Shown: positions 1-11,136 of the stretch, one piece after another | How the letters are laid out: each line of letters opens with the position of its first letter | Position numbering within the stretch: the stretch's first letter is position 1 | Assembly: GCF_029433515.1 (NCBI RefSeq) | Contig: NZ_JAQTIG010000002.1 | Location: forward strand, 248,001 to 312,000 | Direction: 5' to 3' | Length of the DNA stretch: 64,000 nt | From: Lactobacillus sp. ESL0679 | GTDB lineage: Bacteria; Bacillota; Bacilli; Lactobacillales; Lactobacillaceae | Notes under the pieces: model-generated | What the model was told of the DNA's origin: nothing | Database searches by the model: none | Seen by the model: the letters and a program-made list of their open reading frames with translations, nothing else | Translations under genes and position numbers: made by a program

Positions 1-1119
1 AGGACATGGCAGACCCATGTAAGTTAATTGCGAACCATCTGTGCCCCCACGAACTGGATCTTCGTTAATCGTCAACCCCTCTGCCTTATATGCATCACGA
101 GCCAAATTAACAATATCCATGTGTTTAGCTAACTCATCGGCCATGTTGTAATATTGATCCCACATCTTGAGCTTAATCCGCTCAGTACCAAACTCGGCAT
201 TCATCTTGTCAACAATCGACTTAACCAAGTTCTTACGTTGTTCAAGACCATCGCGCTCAAAGTCACGAATAATGTAGTCCAAATGTGCATTATCAACGGT
301 ACCAGTAAAGTTCATTAAATGATAAAACCCTTGCTTGCCGTCTGTTTCTTCTGGTACTTCCATTTGCGGTAATTGATTTTGGAAATTGATTCCAACTTGG
401 ACAGCATTAATCATTTGGCCCTTGGCAACTGCTGGATGCACGTTAACACCCTGAATATCAAGACTGAATTGCGCTGCCGAGAAAGTGCCCCAATCAAGTT
501 TACCTGGAGCTTCACCATCAACAGTAAAGGCAAAGTCTGCGCCAAATTCAGCTACATCAAAGTGTTCTGCGCCTGTACCAATTTCTTCATCTGGGGTAAA
601 GGCAAGGCGAATTTTACCATGCTTAACTTCTGGATGAGTGAGTAAGTATTCAGCAAATGTTACTAACTCGGACACACCACACTTATCATCGCCGCCAAGT
701 AAGGTATCACCAGATGCCGTAATAATCGTTTGTCCCTGATAATTTTTTAAATGCGGAAAAACTTCAGGATCTAAATAAAATTCAGAATCACCCAATTGAA
801 TTTTGGACTTGCCATCATAGTTTTCGTGGATTTGCGGCTTAACATTTTCAGAGTTAAAGTCAGCTGTATCACTGTGAGCCAAAAAGCCCATTACCGGCAC
901 GTTTTCAGAAATATTGGCCGGAATTTCGGCAATCACACAACCAGACTTTTGGTTATAATGAACGTCACTTAAACCTAATCCCTTCAGGTCACTCATGATA
1001 ACCTGTTTTTGAAAGTTTTCCTCTCGCTCTGTCGACGGAAAACGGTCAGAATGCTCATCAGAGCGTGAATTAACCTGGACATATTTTAAAAATCTTGGTA
1101 ACAAATTTGGATATTCCAT
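1..1119 (-). CDS. pepT: Peptidase T (tripeptide aminopeptidase), partial
   Basis: Cytosolic zinc tripeptidase that removes the N-terminal residue of tripeptides during peptide use. The open frame starts at an ATG at 1117-1119 behind a ggagaaaa ribosome site and runs off the left edge, giving 373 residues of a protein usually about 410 long, so roughly the last 40 are outside the window. M20-family metal motifs are visible: FLAHSDTAD near residue 78, GGDDKCG near 143 and TPDEEIG near 175. The visible end, GGTDGSQLTYMGLPCP, matches the conserved late PepT block. It follows the NIF3 gene by 14 bases, so it may be the last gene of a trmK-nif3-pepT unit. Confidence 0.95.
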   Translation of the reverse strand, partial: MEYPNLLPRFLKYVQVNSRSDEHSDRFPSTEREENFQKQVIMSDLKGLGLSDVHYNQKSGCVIAEIPANISENVPVMGFLAHSDTADFNSENVKPQIHENYDGKSKIQLGDSEFYLDPEVFPHLKNYQGQTIITASGDTLLGGDDKCGVSELVTFAEYLLTHPEVKHGKIRLAFTPDEEIGTGAEHFDVAEFGADFAFTVDGEAPGKLDWGTFSAAQFSLDIQGVNVHPAVAKGQMINAVQVGINFQNQLPQMEVPEETDGKQGFYHLMNFTGTVDNAHLDYIIRDFERDGLEQRKNLVKSIVDKMNAEFGTERIKLKMWDQYYNMADELAKHMDIVNLARDAYKAEGLTINEDPVRGGTDGSQLTYMGLPCP

Positions 1120-1133
1120 TTTTTCTCCTTAAA

Positions 1134-1931
1134 TTAAACTAAATCTTGAAACGGATTGGTTGAAACCTGAGAAACAGCAACTTCTACCTGCCAGTCTTGC
1201 TCAGTATTCCACTTTTGCAGTAAGTCAAAGACCCGATACTTAAATAGCTTCTCGGCATAATGCCCTGGGTCAACTACCGTCAATCCTGCAGAAATCATAT
1301 CATGACCGGTATGATAATAAACATCCCCCGTAATAAAGGCATCTAATCCTTCATTAACTGCACGGTGCCAATACTTACCACCATCACCACAAATAAAGCC
1401 AACACTAGAAATCAATTTTTGGTTATTGGAAGTGATTAGCCGCGCCATTTTAATACCCATCTTTTGCTTAACATAGTAAGCAAAATCATAGGCAGTCATC
1501 ACTTGTGGCAGTTTACCCTTGCGTCCAATTGCAATGCCGTCATCATCCAAGCAAAATGGCTCAATGTCAGTCAGTCCTAGTTCTTCTGCCTGCCAATCAC
1601 TTGAACCATTTTGCGCCTTATCAGAATTAGTGTGGATTGAATAGACAGTAATGCCATGTGCAATAATCTGACCGTACATTGCATTTTGCGGATCAGCAAA
1701 ATCTAAATTACGCGCTGGATGAAACATTAATGGGTGGTGACTAATGATCAAATTAGCATCTTGACTGATTGCTTCTTCAACAACTTGTGGCCGCACATCA
1801 AGTGTTGTTAGCACTTTGGTAACTGGCTGCTCCAGCGAGCCGATTTGGAGTCCGACAGGATCACCCTGACTAGCAATTTCTTCGGGAAAATCTTGCCGCA
1901 AACGCTTGACTATCTCTTTAACCTTGGTCAT
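1134..1931 (-). CDS. NIF3/YqfO-family dinuclear-metal protein
   Basis: 265-residue member of the NIF3 (DUF34, GTP cyclohydrolase I type 2-like) family. These are metal-binding hexameric proteins of uncertain physiological role. Family landmarks are GDPVGLQIGS near residue 23, the metal-ligand stretch ISHHPLMFHP near 63, HTNSDKA near 100 and the late GDVYYHTGHD with a following DPGHYAE. It is of the short type, without the inserted domain of the long B. subtilis form. The start overlaps the end of trmK by 14 bases. The pair trmK-nif3 is conserved in Firmicutes and suggests translational coupling. Confidence 0.9.
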   Translation of the reverse strand: MTKVKEIVKRLRQDFPEEIASQGDPVGLQIGSLEQPVTKVLTTLDVRPQVVEEAISQDANLIISHHPLMFHPARNLDFADPQNAMYGQIIAHGITVYSIHTNSDKAQNGSSDWQAEELGLTDIEPFCLDDDGIAIGRKGKLPQVMTAYDFAYYVKQKMGIKMARLITSNNQKLISSVGFICGDGGKYWHRAVNEGLDAFITGDVYYHTGHDMISAGLTVVDPGHYAEKLFKYRVFDLLQKWNTEQDWQVEVAVSQVSTNPFQDLV

Positions 1932-2607
1932 CTAATTCCTCCTTAATCATTGTAATTTCATGTTCAATTTGCTCAATATGCTCTGTATCTTTATTTTTAG
2001 CCTTGTTTAGATTGACCAGTAATTTCTGGTGGTATGCTAGTTGACCACGCCACTTTTGGTAGAAGACCGGATTTTTAGCCTTTAAAATTAATGGGCCAAA
2101 GAAAATCTCCGCGTCATTTAACTTTACTGGGGCTGGCACACGAACGGCTTTAATTAGCTCATAGGTATGACCAGCTTCTGCAATTAAGTCCTCGGCTTCA
2201 ATCTGATAACTATGGTCTACCAGCCACTTGCGTACGCCGGGTTCACCCACATTGGGTTCAAGTACCAAAGTTGGAAACTGAAAGCCATTTTGCCAAGCGG
2301 AATTGAGAATCTCCGTCATTAATTTACCGCCCATTCCAGCAATCACAACCGTATCAATCCGATCTTCATGAGTGATTGTTTCAAGACCGGCACCTAGCCG
2401 CACTTCAATTTGTTGCTCAAGCCCAGCCTGAGTAATATCCTCTTGGGCATTGGCCAGTGGACCTTGAGCAATATCGCTGGCAATTGCGTAGTCGATTTTG
2501 CCAGATTGCACGAGTGCGATTGGTAAGTACGCGTGGTCGGTGCCAATGTCAGCCACCCGCGCATCTTGATCCACCATTTGTGCTAAAGTATTTAACCGTA
2601 AATTCAT
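1918..2607 (-). CDS. trmK: tRNA (adenine22-N1)-methyltransferase TrmK
   Basis: 229-residue class I SAM methyltransferase that methylates N1 of adenosine 22 in tRNA. The SAM-binding motif is ADIGTDHAYLPIAL near residue 18, followed by IASDIAQGPL and the family motif VIAGMGGKLM near 88. The C-terminal third is charged and helical, consistent with the coiled-coil domain of TrmK. The start ATG follows gaggaacaaaa. It lies immediately upstream of the NIF3 gene, its usual partner. Confidence 0.92.
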   Translation of the reverse strand: MNLRLNTLAQMVDQDARVADIGTDHAYLPIALVQSGKIDYAIASDIAQGPLANAQEDITQAGLEQQIEVRLGAGLETITHEDRIDTVVIAGMGGKLMTEILNSAWQNGFQFPTLVLEPNVGEPGVRKWLVDHSYQIEAEDLIAEAGHTYELIKAVRVPAPVKLNDAEIFFGPLILKAKNPVFYQKWRGQLAYHQKLLVNLNKAKNKDTEHIEQIEHEITMIKEELDDQG

Positions 2608-2791
2608 TTTTGTTCCTCTGCTCTCTAGGTATCACTCAAATTTTAACATAATAAAATTAGTAGTTGCAGTCAGTAAAACAAAAATTACTAGCTGTTTATT
2701 ATTTTTCCTTTTTGACAAGTGAAAATTCACGCCTTTTTCAAGAAAATGGTTAGTGGTAAGATGATAAAGAAACGAAAAATTAGGAGGATTT

Positions 2792-3232
2792 ATGGATAGA
2801 ACTGAACGAGTTACATTAACCAACATGTGTATGATAACTAACGGTGATCAAATTTTGGTCTTAAATCGCAATGATCCCACTTGGCCCGGATTAACTTTCC
2901 CCGGTGGCCACGTTGAAGCGCATGAGTCATTCCACGATTCTGTTGTTCGCGAGGTTAAAGAGGAAACAAACTTAACAATTAATCAGCCTCGTTTAGCTGG
3001 GATTAAGCAATTCTACGATGATAACGATCACCGCTACATTGTATTTTTCTATATTGCCAATGAATTTACGGGTACAGTGAAGGCCTCAAATGAAGGTTCT
3101 TTAACTTGGATGAGTAAGGATGAATTAATGAGCCACAAGCTTGCCTATAATTTTGACCGTGATTTGCTCGTTTACTTTAATGAACAAATTTATGAGCACT
3201 TGCTTGACGGCAATCATGACGAATTATTTTAA
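2792..3232 (+). CDS. NUDIX hydrolase (MutT/8-oxo-dGTPase-like)
   Basis: 146-residue NUDIX hydrolase. The NUDIX box begins GGHVEAHESF near residue 37 and continues with REVKEETNL, which gives the GX5EX7REUXEEXGU pattern except that Asn replaces the final Gly. The NMCMI start resembles the 8-oxo-dGTP diphosphatase subgroup of lactic acid bacteria. The actual substrate cannot be told from sequence. A strong ribosome site (aggagg) lies 6 bases before the ATG. It is transcribed alone on the plus strand and converges on rpoD. Confidence 0.88.
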   Translation: MDRTERVTLTNMCMITNGDQILVLNRNDPTWPGLTFPGGHVEAHESFHDSVVREVKEETNLTINQPRLAGIKQFYDDNDHRYIVFFYIANEFTGTVKASNEGSLTWMSKDELMSHKLAYNFDRDLLVYFNEQIYEHLLDGNHDELF

Positions 3233-3234
3233 TT

Positions 3235-3276
3235 AAAAAAGATGATTTTACCGCAATGGATATAATCATCTTTTTT
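3235..3276. terminator. Bidirectional terminator between the NUDIX gene and rpoD
   Basis: Inverted repeat aaaaaagatgatt / aatcatctttttt with a 16-base loop between the converging 3' ends. The A and T runs on both flanks let it work on both strands. Confidence 0.8.
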
Positions 3277-3281
3277 GGTTA

Positions 3282-4403
3282 TTAATCTAAGAAATCACGT
3301 AATTGATTAGAGCGGCTAGGATGACGCAGCTTGCGTAAAGCCTTCGCCTCAATCTGCCGAATCCGTTCACGCGTTACACCGAAGACTTTTCCTACTTCTT
3401 CAAGTGTCCGTGTCCGGCCGTCATCAAGACCAAACCGCAAACGTAAGACGTTTTCTTCACGATCAGTTAAAGTATCAAGTACTTCTTCTAATTGCTCCTT
3501 GAGCATTTCGTAAGAAGCATGTTGTTCAGGACTAGTAGCGTCCTTATCCTTGATGAAATCACCTAAATGTGAGTCGTCTTCTTCACCAATTGGTGTTTCA
3601 AGCGACACTGGTTCTTGAGCAATCTTTAAAATATCGCGGACCTTGCTTGTTGGCATATCCATTTCGGCACCAATTTCTTCAGGTACTGGCTCACGACCTA
3701 AGTCTTGCAACAATTGCCGTTGAATCCGAATCAGCTTATTGATGGTTTCAACCATATGAACTGGGATTCTAATTGTCCGCGCTTGATCGGCAATAGCACG
3801 CGTAATTGCTTGCCGAATCCACCAAGTGGCATAAGTTGAGAACTTAAAGCCAAGACTATAGTCAAATTTATCTACAGCCTTCATTAAGCCCATGTTTCCT
3901 TCTTGAATGAGGTCAAGGAAGGACATCCCGCGGCCAACGTAGCGTTTTGCAATAGAAACAACCAACCGCAAGTTAGCTTCTGCTAATTCTTGTTTAGCTT
4001 CTTCGTCGCCCTTTTCAATTCTCTTAGCCAAAGAAATTTCTTGGTCAGCGTTCAATAGCGGCACCCGACCAATTTCCTTCAAATACATCCGAACTGGATC
4101 GTTCATGCGGACACTTGAAGGAGCTGACATATCTTTTAATTCAGCTTTTTCGACGTCTTTTTGCTTCTTTAAGGCTAATTTTGATGGTTCGCCCTTTTCG
4201 TCAACGATACTAATACCGTTGTCTTCAAATTCCTGCACCAGTTGGTCGACAGCCTTACCCTGCAGCTTATATGGCTTAATTAACTGCTTAGTAAACTCGT
4301 CTTCTGTTATTGCCTTGTCTTTTTTAACTTCCTTGACAATTTTCTTAACTACCTTATCTAAAGATAGTTCTTCTGTTTTGCTAGTATTTTTCTTTTCTAC
4401 CAC
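3282..4403 (-). CDS. rpoD: Primary RNA polymerase sigma factor (sigma-A/RpoD)
   Basis: 373-residue housekeeping sigma factor. A shortened region 1.1 occupies about residues 1-85. Region 1.2 starts at [11 protein letters not shown], regions 2.1-2.4 include [20 protein letters not shown] and [17 protein letters not shown] (the -10 recognition helix), region 3 includes [12 protein letters not shown], and region 4.2 holds [20 protein letters not shown] (the -35 recognition helix). Its start codon shares one base with the stop of dnaG, so the two are translationally coupled. No terminator separates it from the glyQS genes upstream. Confidence 0.98.
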   Translation of the reverse strand: MVEKKNTSKTEELSLDKVVKKIVKEVKKDKAITEDEFTKQLIKPYKLQGKAVDQLVQEFEDNGISIVDEKGEPSKLALKKQKDVEKAELKDMSAPSSVRMNDPVRMYLKEIGRVPLLNADQEISLAKRIEKGDEEAKQELAEANLRLVVSIAKRYVGRGMSFLDLIQEGNMGLMKAVDKFDYSLGFKFSTYATWWIRQAITRAIADQARTIRIPVHMVETINKLIRIQRQLLQDLGREPVPEEIGAEMDMPTSKVRDILKIAQEPVSLETPIGEEDDSHLGDFIKDKDATSPEQHASYEMLKEQLEEVLDTLTDREENVLRLRFGLDDGRTRTLEEVGKVFGVTRERIRQIEAKALRKLRHPSRSNQLRDFLD

Positions 4404-6220
4404 TAAAAAGCCCCCCTTTGACCCTGAATTCTTTTTAACTGCAAAATTTTCTGAGTGATGGCAATAATTTCAGTTGTATCTGTTTTGCGTTTTGCATCCT
4501 GCAACTGATTTTCTAAATCTTTCAGCTGTGCATTGATTTTACGCATCTCGATTGCGGCCATCTGCTCTTCAAGTTCGCGGTCAGAAAAATCCTGGGGCAT
4601 ATCTGTCATTTCAGTACTTACTATTATACCTTGAAGTTCGTCAGGAATAAAATCTAAAAAACTATTTATTTCAGGATTTTCGTGTTCTTCACTAAATTTT
4701 AACCATAATTCAGCTAAATCGGCATATTTCTCATCAGGAAATAAAAAATTATTTTCAAGTAAAAAATCACGCGCGTGTTCCGAATGCATAAATAGGTATA
4801 ACAATCGTGTTTGAACCGGATCGATTTTGGCTGTTTGATTACCCTCAATGATTGGTGTTGAATCGTCTTCTAAAATAGGATCAACTGGACCAGCATTATT
4901 TTTATGTCTTTGCGCTGCGTTGTTAATCCGCCGTTGTCGAAGCAAATTGACCTTGAGTGAATCCTTAGACACATTTTGCGCCTGCGCAATTCGTTCTAAA
5001 TAAAGGTCCTGCTCAACGGGATTGGACAGCTCCGCGATTTCTTTGACGGCATCGCTAAGATAAGCGATTTTTTCACGATCATTAGCCAGATTGTACTTTT
5101 GAGCTAATCGTTTTAAGAAAAAATCGGTTGGCGTTAGTGCACCCTTAATTTCATCACGATATTTTTCCACGCCGTATTTTTTAACATATTCGTCGGGGTC
5201 CAATTTTTCCGGTAAAACAACAATCCCCACATTAAAGCCGCCAGCCTTATCGAACATCTTAGCTGCTCGTTCTTCTGCGTGAACGCCGGGATCATCACCA
5301 TCATAATTGATAACAATATTTTTGGTGATGCGACGCAACATGTACACTTGCTGATCGGTCAAGCTTGTTCCCATCGAGGCAATTCCGGACTTAATTCCAG
5401 CCTTATATGCCGCAATAACATCCATGTACCCTTCATACAAGACCAAATGACCTTCTTCGCGAGCTGCCTTTTTAGCTTCCGCAAAATGAAACAGCAACTT
5501 AGATTTAGTAAAAATTTTTGTCTCGGGACTATTGATATATTTAGCTTCTGTCTTGTCAGTTGACAAGCGTCTGCCAGAAAAACCAATTACGTAGTTGCTC
5601 TCATTACTAAGCGGAAACATCAGCCGATCGCGAAAACGATCAAAAAGTTCACCATCTTGTGTTTGAACAAATAACCCACTAGCAGCTAATTCATCATCTG
5701 AATAACCATGTCCGCGTAAATATGTCAACAAAAGATTGTTCTGTTTGGGCGCATAGCCGATATTGAAGTGGGCAATAATTTCATCATCCAGTTCGCGTGA
5801 TTGAGCATATTCTAATCCGCGTTTACCAGCTTTGGTTGAGGTTAACACTCGCTGATAAAAGTCACAGGCATCCTGGTGCATTTTAAGCAGTGGATTAGTA
5901 GCATGACCTTGCGATTGCCCTGTTTCACCAATATCAATATGAGCAAAATCGGCAACTTTACGAACACTTTCTGGAAAAGTTAAATTATCCTTCTCCATCA
6001 AGAATTTAAAAACATTGCCACCTTTGCCGCAGCCAAAGCATTTAAAAAACTGCTTTTCCTCATTAACGGTAAATGAGGGCGTTTTTTCTTCATGAAAAGG
6101 GCAAAGACCAATATAGTCTTTGCCCTTCTTTTCAAGTGAGACATACTGGCTGATTACATTGACAATGTTAACATTATTGCGAACTTTAGCAATCGTTTCT
6201 TCTGGAATTAAACCAGCCAT
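4403..6220 (-). CDS. dnaG: DNA primase
   Basis: 605-residue primase that makes RNA primers for replication. The N-terminal CHC2 zinc ribbon shows [11 protein letters not shown] and CFGCGKGG within the first 70 residues. The TOPRIM catalytic core shows [15 protein letters not shown] near 262 and [11 protein letters not shown] near 306. The C-terminal part is a helical DnaB-interaction domain ending in a basic helix. It begins 24 bases after glyS and overlaps rpoD by one base, which forms the glyQ-glyS-dnaG-rpoD macro-operon. Confidence 0.97.
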   Translation of the reverse strand: MAGLIPEETIAKVRNNVNIVNVISQYVSLEKKGKDYIGLCPFHEEKTPSFTVNEEKQFFKCFGCGKGGNVFKFLMEKDNLTFPESVRKVADFAHIDIGETGQSQGHATNPLLKMHQDACDFYQRVLTSTKAGKRGLEYAQSRELDDEIIAHFNIGYAPKQNNLLLTYLRGHGYSDDELAASGLFVQTQDGELFDRFRDRLMFPLSNESNYVIGFSGRRLSTDKTEAKYINSPETKIFTKSKLLFHFAEAKKAAREEGHLVLYEGYMDVIAAYKAGIKSGIASMGTSLTDQQVYMLRRITKNIVINYDGDDPGVHAEERAAKMFDKAGGFNVGIVVLPEKLDPDEYVKKYGVEKYRDEIKGALTPTDFFLKRLAQKYNLANDREKIAYLSDAVKEIAELSNPVEQDLYLERIAQAQNVSKDSLKVNLLRQRRINNAAQRHKNNAGPVDPILEDDSTPIIEGNQTAKIDPVQTRLLYLFMHSEHARDFLLENNFLFPDEKYADLAELWLKFSEEHENPEINSFLDFIPDELQGIIVSTEMTDMPQDFSDRELEEQMAAIEMRKINAQLKDLENQLQDAKRKTDTTEIIAITQKILQLKRIQGQRGAF

Positions 6221-6244
6221 TCATATCACCCATTCTTGATTAAC

Positions 6245-8311
6245 TTATTTAATAACTAATTTACTCAAATTGCCTAGGCGTTCAGCCAAGTCACCAATCG
6301 CATTTAATTGTGCCAAGCGGTTATTTTTAACAGCTTCATCCTTAGCCATAACCATATTAGTGTCAAAGTAGCGGTCAATAACTGGTTGTAATTTAACAAA
6401 CCCATCATAAATTTCAGTTAAATCAGTTAACGACTGCAAGTTTTGAACACCAGCATAAAGCTCGTTTTCAGTTACATCGCTAAATAGCTCTGGATTAATC
6501 TGAACCTGACCCTTAAATTTAGCCTTTTTCAGAATGTTATTAATTCGTGTCAAACTTTCAACAACAGGTTTAAACTGTTCATCATCATGGTGTGATTGCA
6601 AAACAGTTGCGGCAGTTAAAATTTGAATTGGGTCTTGTTGACTAGAAGCAAGAACAGCATCGATAATGTCATACTTGAACTTATTCTTTTGCAAGTATTG
6701 ATTAATTCGATCACGAATAAAGGAAGCAATTTCCTCATCTTGACTCTCTGATTTTGGCATTTTTGCGGCAGTTTTACCATCGAGTAAGCTCACGATTTGT
6801 GGCAAAACTTGGTTAAACGGTAATGTCCACTTTTGATTAAGCAAAATGCGGACAATTCCATAAGCATAACGACGCAAAGCATACGGATCATTAGATGATG
6901 TTGGGATCATGCCAGCAGCAAAGAAAGTAATGATTGTATCAAGCTTATCAGCTACTGATAATAGTGCACCAACGGTTGTTTGCGGCAGTGTACCTTCTGC
7001 AGATAATGGCATGTAGTGTTCCTTAATGGCAACAGCAACATCTTCGTTTTCGCCAGCAAGGCGAGCATAGTGCATCCCCATCACACCTTGTAATTCCGCA
7101 AACTCACCAACCATTTGTGTAACTAGGTCAAATTTGTATAATTCGCTAGCCCGGTCAAAATCGGTTACAGTTTGCTTATCTAAGCCCCATTTTTCTGCTA
7201 AAAAGTTACCGATAATCTGAACACGTTCAGTCTTTTCTGCCATTGAACCGATTTTATCGTGGAAGGAAACATTCTTCAATCTTTGAACAAAGTGACTCAG
7301 TGGATACTTGCGGTCTTCATCATAGAAGAATTGAGCATCGTCAAGCCGCGCCACTAATACCTTTTCGTTACCAGAAATAACATTGTCAAGATAGTCTTTG
7401 TTACCATTACGAACAGCGATAAAGTGATTAATCAAATTATCTTGTTGGTCATAAACTTCGAAGTAACGTTGGTTATCTTTCATTGAAGTAATCAGAACTT
7501 CTTGTGGCATTTGTAAGTATTTTTCATCAAAAGTGCCGGCAAAGACAGTTGGATATTCAACCAAATTGGTAACTTCTTCAAGCAAGTTCTTGTCCAGCTT
7601 AATCTTCCAGTTGTTCTTTTCAACCAAAGCATTCATTTGCTGAACAATCATTTCTTTACGTTCGCCAGCATCAACAATTACAAATTGATCTTTCAATGCA
7701 TCTTCATAATCATCCGCATTAGCAAGAACAACAGAATCACCTAAAAAGCGATGCCCTTCAGTTTTACGACCAGCAGTAATATCCAAAATTTTAACTGGAA
7801 TAACATCACTGCCAAATAAGGAAACTAACCAGTGAATTGGCCGCACAAATTCAAAATCATGCGAGTCCCAACGCATTTTAGTTGGGAAAGTCATCGCTTT
7901 AATAATTTCGCTCATCCCAAGCAAAATATCACTGGCTTTTTTGCCTTCTTGCTTAACATGAACATAAGCATATTCTGTACCCTTAAGTTCTTCAAAGTAA
8001 ATATCGTCAGTTGTCATGCCTTGACCGCGAGCAAATCCTTGTGCTGCTTTGGTCCAATTACCATCAGCATCCTGGGCAATCTTCTTAGCTGGGCCTTTTT
8101 TAACTTCATCAATATCAGCTTGCTTTTCGGCTAATTCTTCAACAACAATTGTTAGTCTTCGCGGTGTTGAATAAGTCTTGATATCCTTAAATTTTAAGCC
8201 GTTTTCTTTTAAAAACTTGCTGGTTCTGTCAGCCAGTTGCTTCACACTCCGTGAAACCACGTGCGCCGGCATTTCTTCAATTCCAATTTCAAATAAATAA
8301 TTTTTAGTCAT
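6245..8311 (-). CDS. glyS: Glycyl-tRNA synthetase beta subunit
   Basis: 688-residue beta subunit of the alpha2beta2 glycyl-tRNA synthetase, which contributes tRNA recognition. The N-terminus [12 protein letters not shown] and [12 protein letters not shown] and the internal GHRFLGD and [13 protein letters not shown] are typical of GlyS. The C-terminal HD and anticodon-binding part carries [14 protein letters not shown] place the start at the ATG at 8309-8311, because a ggcggggcg ribosome site precedes it and this gives the usual [10 protein letters not shown] start. The longer frame would begin inside glyQ. It overlaps glyQ by 8 bases. Confidence 0.96.
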   Translation of the reverse strand: MTKNYLFEIGIEEMPAHVVSRSVKQLADRTSKFLKENGLKFKDIKTYSTPRRLTIVVEELAEKQADIDEVKKGPAKKIAQDADGNWTKAAQGFARGQGMTTDDIYFEELKGTEYAYVHVKQEGKKASDILLGMSEIIKAMTFPTKMRWDSHDFEFVRPIHWLVSLFGSDVIPVKILDITAGRKTEGHRFLGDSVVLANADDYEDALKDQFVIVDAGERKEMIVQQMNALVEKNNWKIKLDKNLLEEVTNLVEYPTVFAGTFDEKYLQMPQEVLITSMKDNQRYFEVYDQQDNLINHFIAVRNGNKDYLDNVISGNEKVLVARLDDAQFFYDEDRKYPLSHFVQRLKNVSFHDKIGSMAEKTERVQIIGNFLAEKWGLDKQTVTDFDRASELYKFDLVTQMVGEFAELQGVMGMHYARLAGENEDVAVAIKEHYMPLSAEGTLPQTTVGALLSVADKLDTIITFFAAGMIPTSSNDPYALRRYAYGIVRILLNQKWTLPFNQVLPQIVSLLDGKTAAKMPKSESQDEEIASFIRDRINQYLQKNKFKYDIIDAVLASSQQDPIQILTAATVLQSHHDDEQFKPVVESLTRINNILKKAKFKGQVQINPELFSDVTENELYAGVQNLQSLTDLTEIYDGFVKLQPVIDRYFDTNMVMAKDEAVKNNRLAQLNAIGDLAERLGNLSKLVIK

Positions 8312-9221
8312 TTTCACGCCCCGCCTTCTTGTCTTCTGCATTCTTTAATAATGGAAAGCCGCGCTTTTCACGTTCTTGAACAAAACACACAGCTACTTCA
8401 TGAGCCAAGTTACGAATTCGTGCCAAATAACCTGCACGCTCAGTAACTGAAACAGCTCCGCGTGCATCAAGCAAGTTAAAGGTATGTGAGCACTTCAAAA
8501 TATAGTCGTAAGCAGGTTGAACCAAGTTTTGACTTAGCAAGTGTTTAGCTGTCTTTTCGTAAACATCAAAGAATTTCAATAAATTCTCTTGATTAGATTC
8601 TTCAAAGGCATACTTAGAATTCTCGTATTCTGCTTCTTTAAAGATGTCACGGTAAAGTACACCGTTGCCCCACTCTAAGTCAAAAACAGAATTGACATCT
8701 TGAATATAAGAAGCAAGTCGCTCAACACCATAAGTGATTTCGCTCATCGTTGGTTTAACATCAAGTTCACCGACAGTTTGGAAGTAAGTAAATTGACTAA
8801 CTTCCATTCCATCAAGCCAAACTTCCCAACCAACACCGGCACAACCCATCGATGGGTTTTCCCAGTTGTCTTCAACAAACCGAATATCATGTTCTAGTGG
8901 ATTAATACCTAATACTTGTAAACTGTCCAAGTAATATTGTTGGATATTCTCTGGTGCTGGCTTAATTACTGCTTGGAACTGATGGTGCTGGAACAAACGA
9001 TTAGGATTGTCACCATAACGGCCATCTGCTGGTCTTCTTGACGGCTCAACGTAACAAGCTGCCCAAGGTTCAGGACCAACTGCCCGTAAAAAAGTATACG
9101 GACTCATTGTCCCTGCCCCTTTTTCAACGTCGTATGATGGCATAATCATACAACCTTTGGAAGACCAAAATTCTTCCAATTTAAAAATCATTTCTTGAAT
9201 TGTTAATTTTTTCTTTGCCAT
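8304..9221 (-). CDS. glyQ: Glycyl-tRNA synthetase alpha subunit
   Basis: 305-residue alpha subunit carrying the class II catalytic core that makes glycyl-adenylate. Motifs include [33 protein letters not shown] and the very conserved [20 protein letters not shown]. The ATG at 9219-9221 is chosen because gggaggaattaat sits directly before it. It is first in the glyQ-glyS-dnaG-rpoD unit and lies downstream of a T-box leader. Confidence 0.97.
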   Translation of the reverse strand: MAKKKLTIQEMIFKLEEFWSSKGCMIMPSYDVEKGAGTMSPYTFLRAVGPEPWAACYVEPSRRPADGRYGDNPNRLFQHHQFQAVIKPAPENIQQYYLDSLQVLGINPLEHDIRFVEDNWENPSMGCAGVGWEVWLDGMEVSQFTYFQTVGELDVKPTMSEITYGVERLASYIQDVNSVFDLEWGNGVLYRDIFKEAEYENSKYAFEESNQENLLKFFDVYEKTAKHLLSQNLVQPAYDYILKCSHTFNLLDARGAVSVTERAGYLARIRNLAHEVAVCFVQEREKRGFPLLKNAEDKKAGREND

Positions 9222-9247
9222 ATTAATTCCTCCCTGCATTAGGCCAT

Positions 9248-9431
9248 AAAAAAAGCCTATGCAAAACTTGCATAGGGACGAGATTTGATCGCGGTTCCAC
9301 CCTAATTCAGAGAATATCTTCTCTGCTCTTAATTGAATTGGCTAGAGGTGCCTGTTTCCCAGATGTCCTTACACCAACGACACTCGCTTAACTGGTACTT
9401 TTTTCTAAAATCCTCATCATTACCAAAGCAC
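9248..9431 (-). promoter_or_regulatory. T-box riboswitch (glycine type) controlling glyQS
   Basis: The conserved T-box bulge sequence (minus strand agggtggaaccgcg) is at 9290-9303. It is followed by the terminator hairpin cctatgcaa / ttgcatagg (9256-9276) and a run of T. The expected alternative fold is an antiterminator stabilised by uncharged tRNA-Gly. A GGC triplet in the stem I region is a candidate specifier, not proven. A possible -10 (taaaat, 9438-9443) lies just upstream with a poor -35. Glycine identity is inferred from the downstream gene. Confidence 0.9.
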
Positions 9432-9474
9432 ACTGGTATTTTACCATAATCACGGATGTAACCAAAGGATTTGG

Positions 9475-10227
9475 TTAAAATAATTTTAATTCATCTAAGA
9501 ATTTTTTGGTTTTTAAATTAAGGTCAACTGTCTCTTGATAGATTCGGTCAATCGCCTTACGAGTTGCTTTTTTAGTTGCATCACTAACAGCAATTGAACC
9601 TAGCCGCTCAATTGGCAATAAGCCAATTGTTCTTAAAACAGCTGTTTCCTTGGGCTCTAAATGCATTCGGCTTGTTTCCTGATAAAAATGATCGCTGCAG
9701 ATAATCCCGCCACGTTTAATCGAATAATCAAAAACACCCTGCCTTTTACCACAAATCGTGCAGCCGCGCAATTCCGGAGCAACCCCATAAGCAGCTAACA
9801 GCTGCATTTGACAAATTTGTGTAATCATTTCGGAATCGACGCCAGCATTGATTTTTTGTAAAGCAAACTCAGCTAGTGCATAATACTTGCCTAAGGGCTG
9901 ATATTCCACAAAGGCATGGTCAACCAAGTCCAAAATAAAAGAAGCATAAGCATTCTTAGTTAAATCATTGAATAAACCATCAAATTGCTTTACTTCTTTA
10001 TAAGTACGCAGATTACTAAGCCCCTGACCACTTGTATAGATAATATACGTTCCGTAAGAAAAATTAAGCAGCGCTGCTCCTAATTTTGACTTAGGCCGCA
10101 AAGCTCCTCGGGCAATCATTGTAATGATGCCATTTTCTTTGGTAATGATTTTAGCTAATAAATCCGCTTCTTTAAATTTTTGGCGTTTAAAAATAATGCC
10201 TTGAACTTCCTTAAGTTCACGTGTCAT
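9475..10227 (-). CDS. recO: DNA repair protein RecO
   Basis: 250-residue recombination mediator of the RecFOR pathway, which loads RecA on SSB-coated DNA. An N-terminal OB fold ([21 protein letters not shown]) is followed by a helical domain with a zinc site near residues 157-180 (CTICGKRQG, then ICSDHF). It starts at the ATG one base past the era stop and is last in the yqeY-phoH-ybeY-era-recO unit. I see no terminator before the glyQS T-box promoter region. Confidence 0.94.
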   Translation of the reverse strand: MTRELKEVQGIIFKRQKFKEADLLAKIITKENGIITMIARGALRPKSKLGAALLNFSYGTYIIYTSGQGLSNLRTYKEVKQFDGLFNDLTKNAYASFILDLVDHAFVEYQPLGKYYALAEFALQKINAGVDSEMITQICQMQLLAAYGVAPELRGCTICGKRQGVFDYSIKRGGIICSDHFYQETSRMHLEPKETAVLRTIGLLPIERLGSIAVSDATKKATRKAIDRIYQETVDLNLKTKKFLDELKLF

Positions 10228-11136
10228 TTATGAAAGTGCCTTCTTGTCATAACCAATTTGCTTCAAAAAGCTTGGGTCAGACCGCCAGTTACGCTGCACT
10301 TTAACCCACAAATGAAGGTTAACCTTTTCACCAAGCAAGTTTTCGATTTGACGACGGGAATTAATACCGATCTGCTTGAGCATTTTGCCGCCCTTGCCGA
10401 TAATAATCCCTTTTTGACCATCTTTTTCAACATAAATCGTTGCTTCGATTTGCAATTTCCCCTTCTCATGTTGGTTCATGCGTTCAACCCAAACAGCTGC
10501 AGCGTGTGGTACTTCTTCAGCTGTTAACTTCAGAATTTGTTCACGCACTAATTCAGCAACCATGAAGTATTCAGGTCGATCAGTAATCTGCTCGGGATCA
10601 TAATAATCTGGACCTTCAGGCAAATATTGGTGCAATGTGGCGACTAAATCTGTGATGCCCACTCCCTGAGTTGCAGAAATTGGTAAAAATTCCTTAAACA
10701 AATCAAGCTTACGGTAAGAATCAATAATTGGCAGCAAGTTATTAGGATTAACTTGATCTACCTTGTTGATTACCAAAAAGACGGGTACTTTAACCTGCTT
10801 TAGCAAATTAACAATGTATTCGTCGCCCTTACCCATTTTCTCAGGTTCAACCATAAATAAAACCATGTCAACATCGTTTAAACTAGAAACACTAGCCTTA
10901 TCCATGTAATCATCAAGTTTTAAGTGTGGCTTAAAAATCCCCGGCGTATCAACAAAGACAACTTGCATATTATCTGTTGTATAAATACCGGAAATTTTAT
11001 CACGGGTGGTCTGCGGCTTACTAGAAGTGATTGCCACCTTTTGTCCAACTAGATTATTCATTAACGTTGATTTACCAACATTTGGTCGACCAACTAACGC
11101 AACGAAACCGGATTTATTTTTCTTCTCTTCAGTCAT
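10228..11136 (-). CDS. era: GTPase Era
   Basis: 302-residue ribosome-assembly GTPase that binds the 3' end of 16S rRNA. The P-loop [10 protein letters not shown] is near residue 16, G3 VDTPG near 62, G4 NKVD near 124, and the C-terminal KH domain carries [15 protein letters not shown] near 240. It starts directly at the end of ybeY (one base shared) and is followed at once by recO. Confidence 0.97.
   Translation of the reverse strand: MTEEKKNKSGFVALVGRPNVGKSTLMNNLVGQKVAITSSKPQTTRDKISGIYTTDNMQVVFVDTPGIFKPHLKLDDYMDKASVSSLNDVDMVLFMVEPEKMGKGDEYIVNLLKQVKVPVFLVINKVDQVNPNNLLPIIDSYRKLDLFKEFLPISATQGVGITDLVATLHQYLPEGPDYYDPEQITDRPEYFMVAELVREQILKLTAEEVPHAAAVWVERMNQHEKGKLQIEATIYVEKDGQKGIIIGKGGKMLKQIGINSRRQIENLLGEKVNLHLWVKVQRNWRSDPSFLKQIGYDKKALS

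Noticed and set aside
373-645. 90-residue plus-strand open frame at the left end
   Set aside because: It is antisense to the conserved PepT sequence and has no ribosome site.
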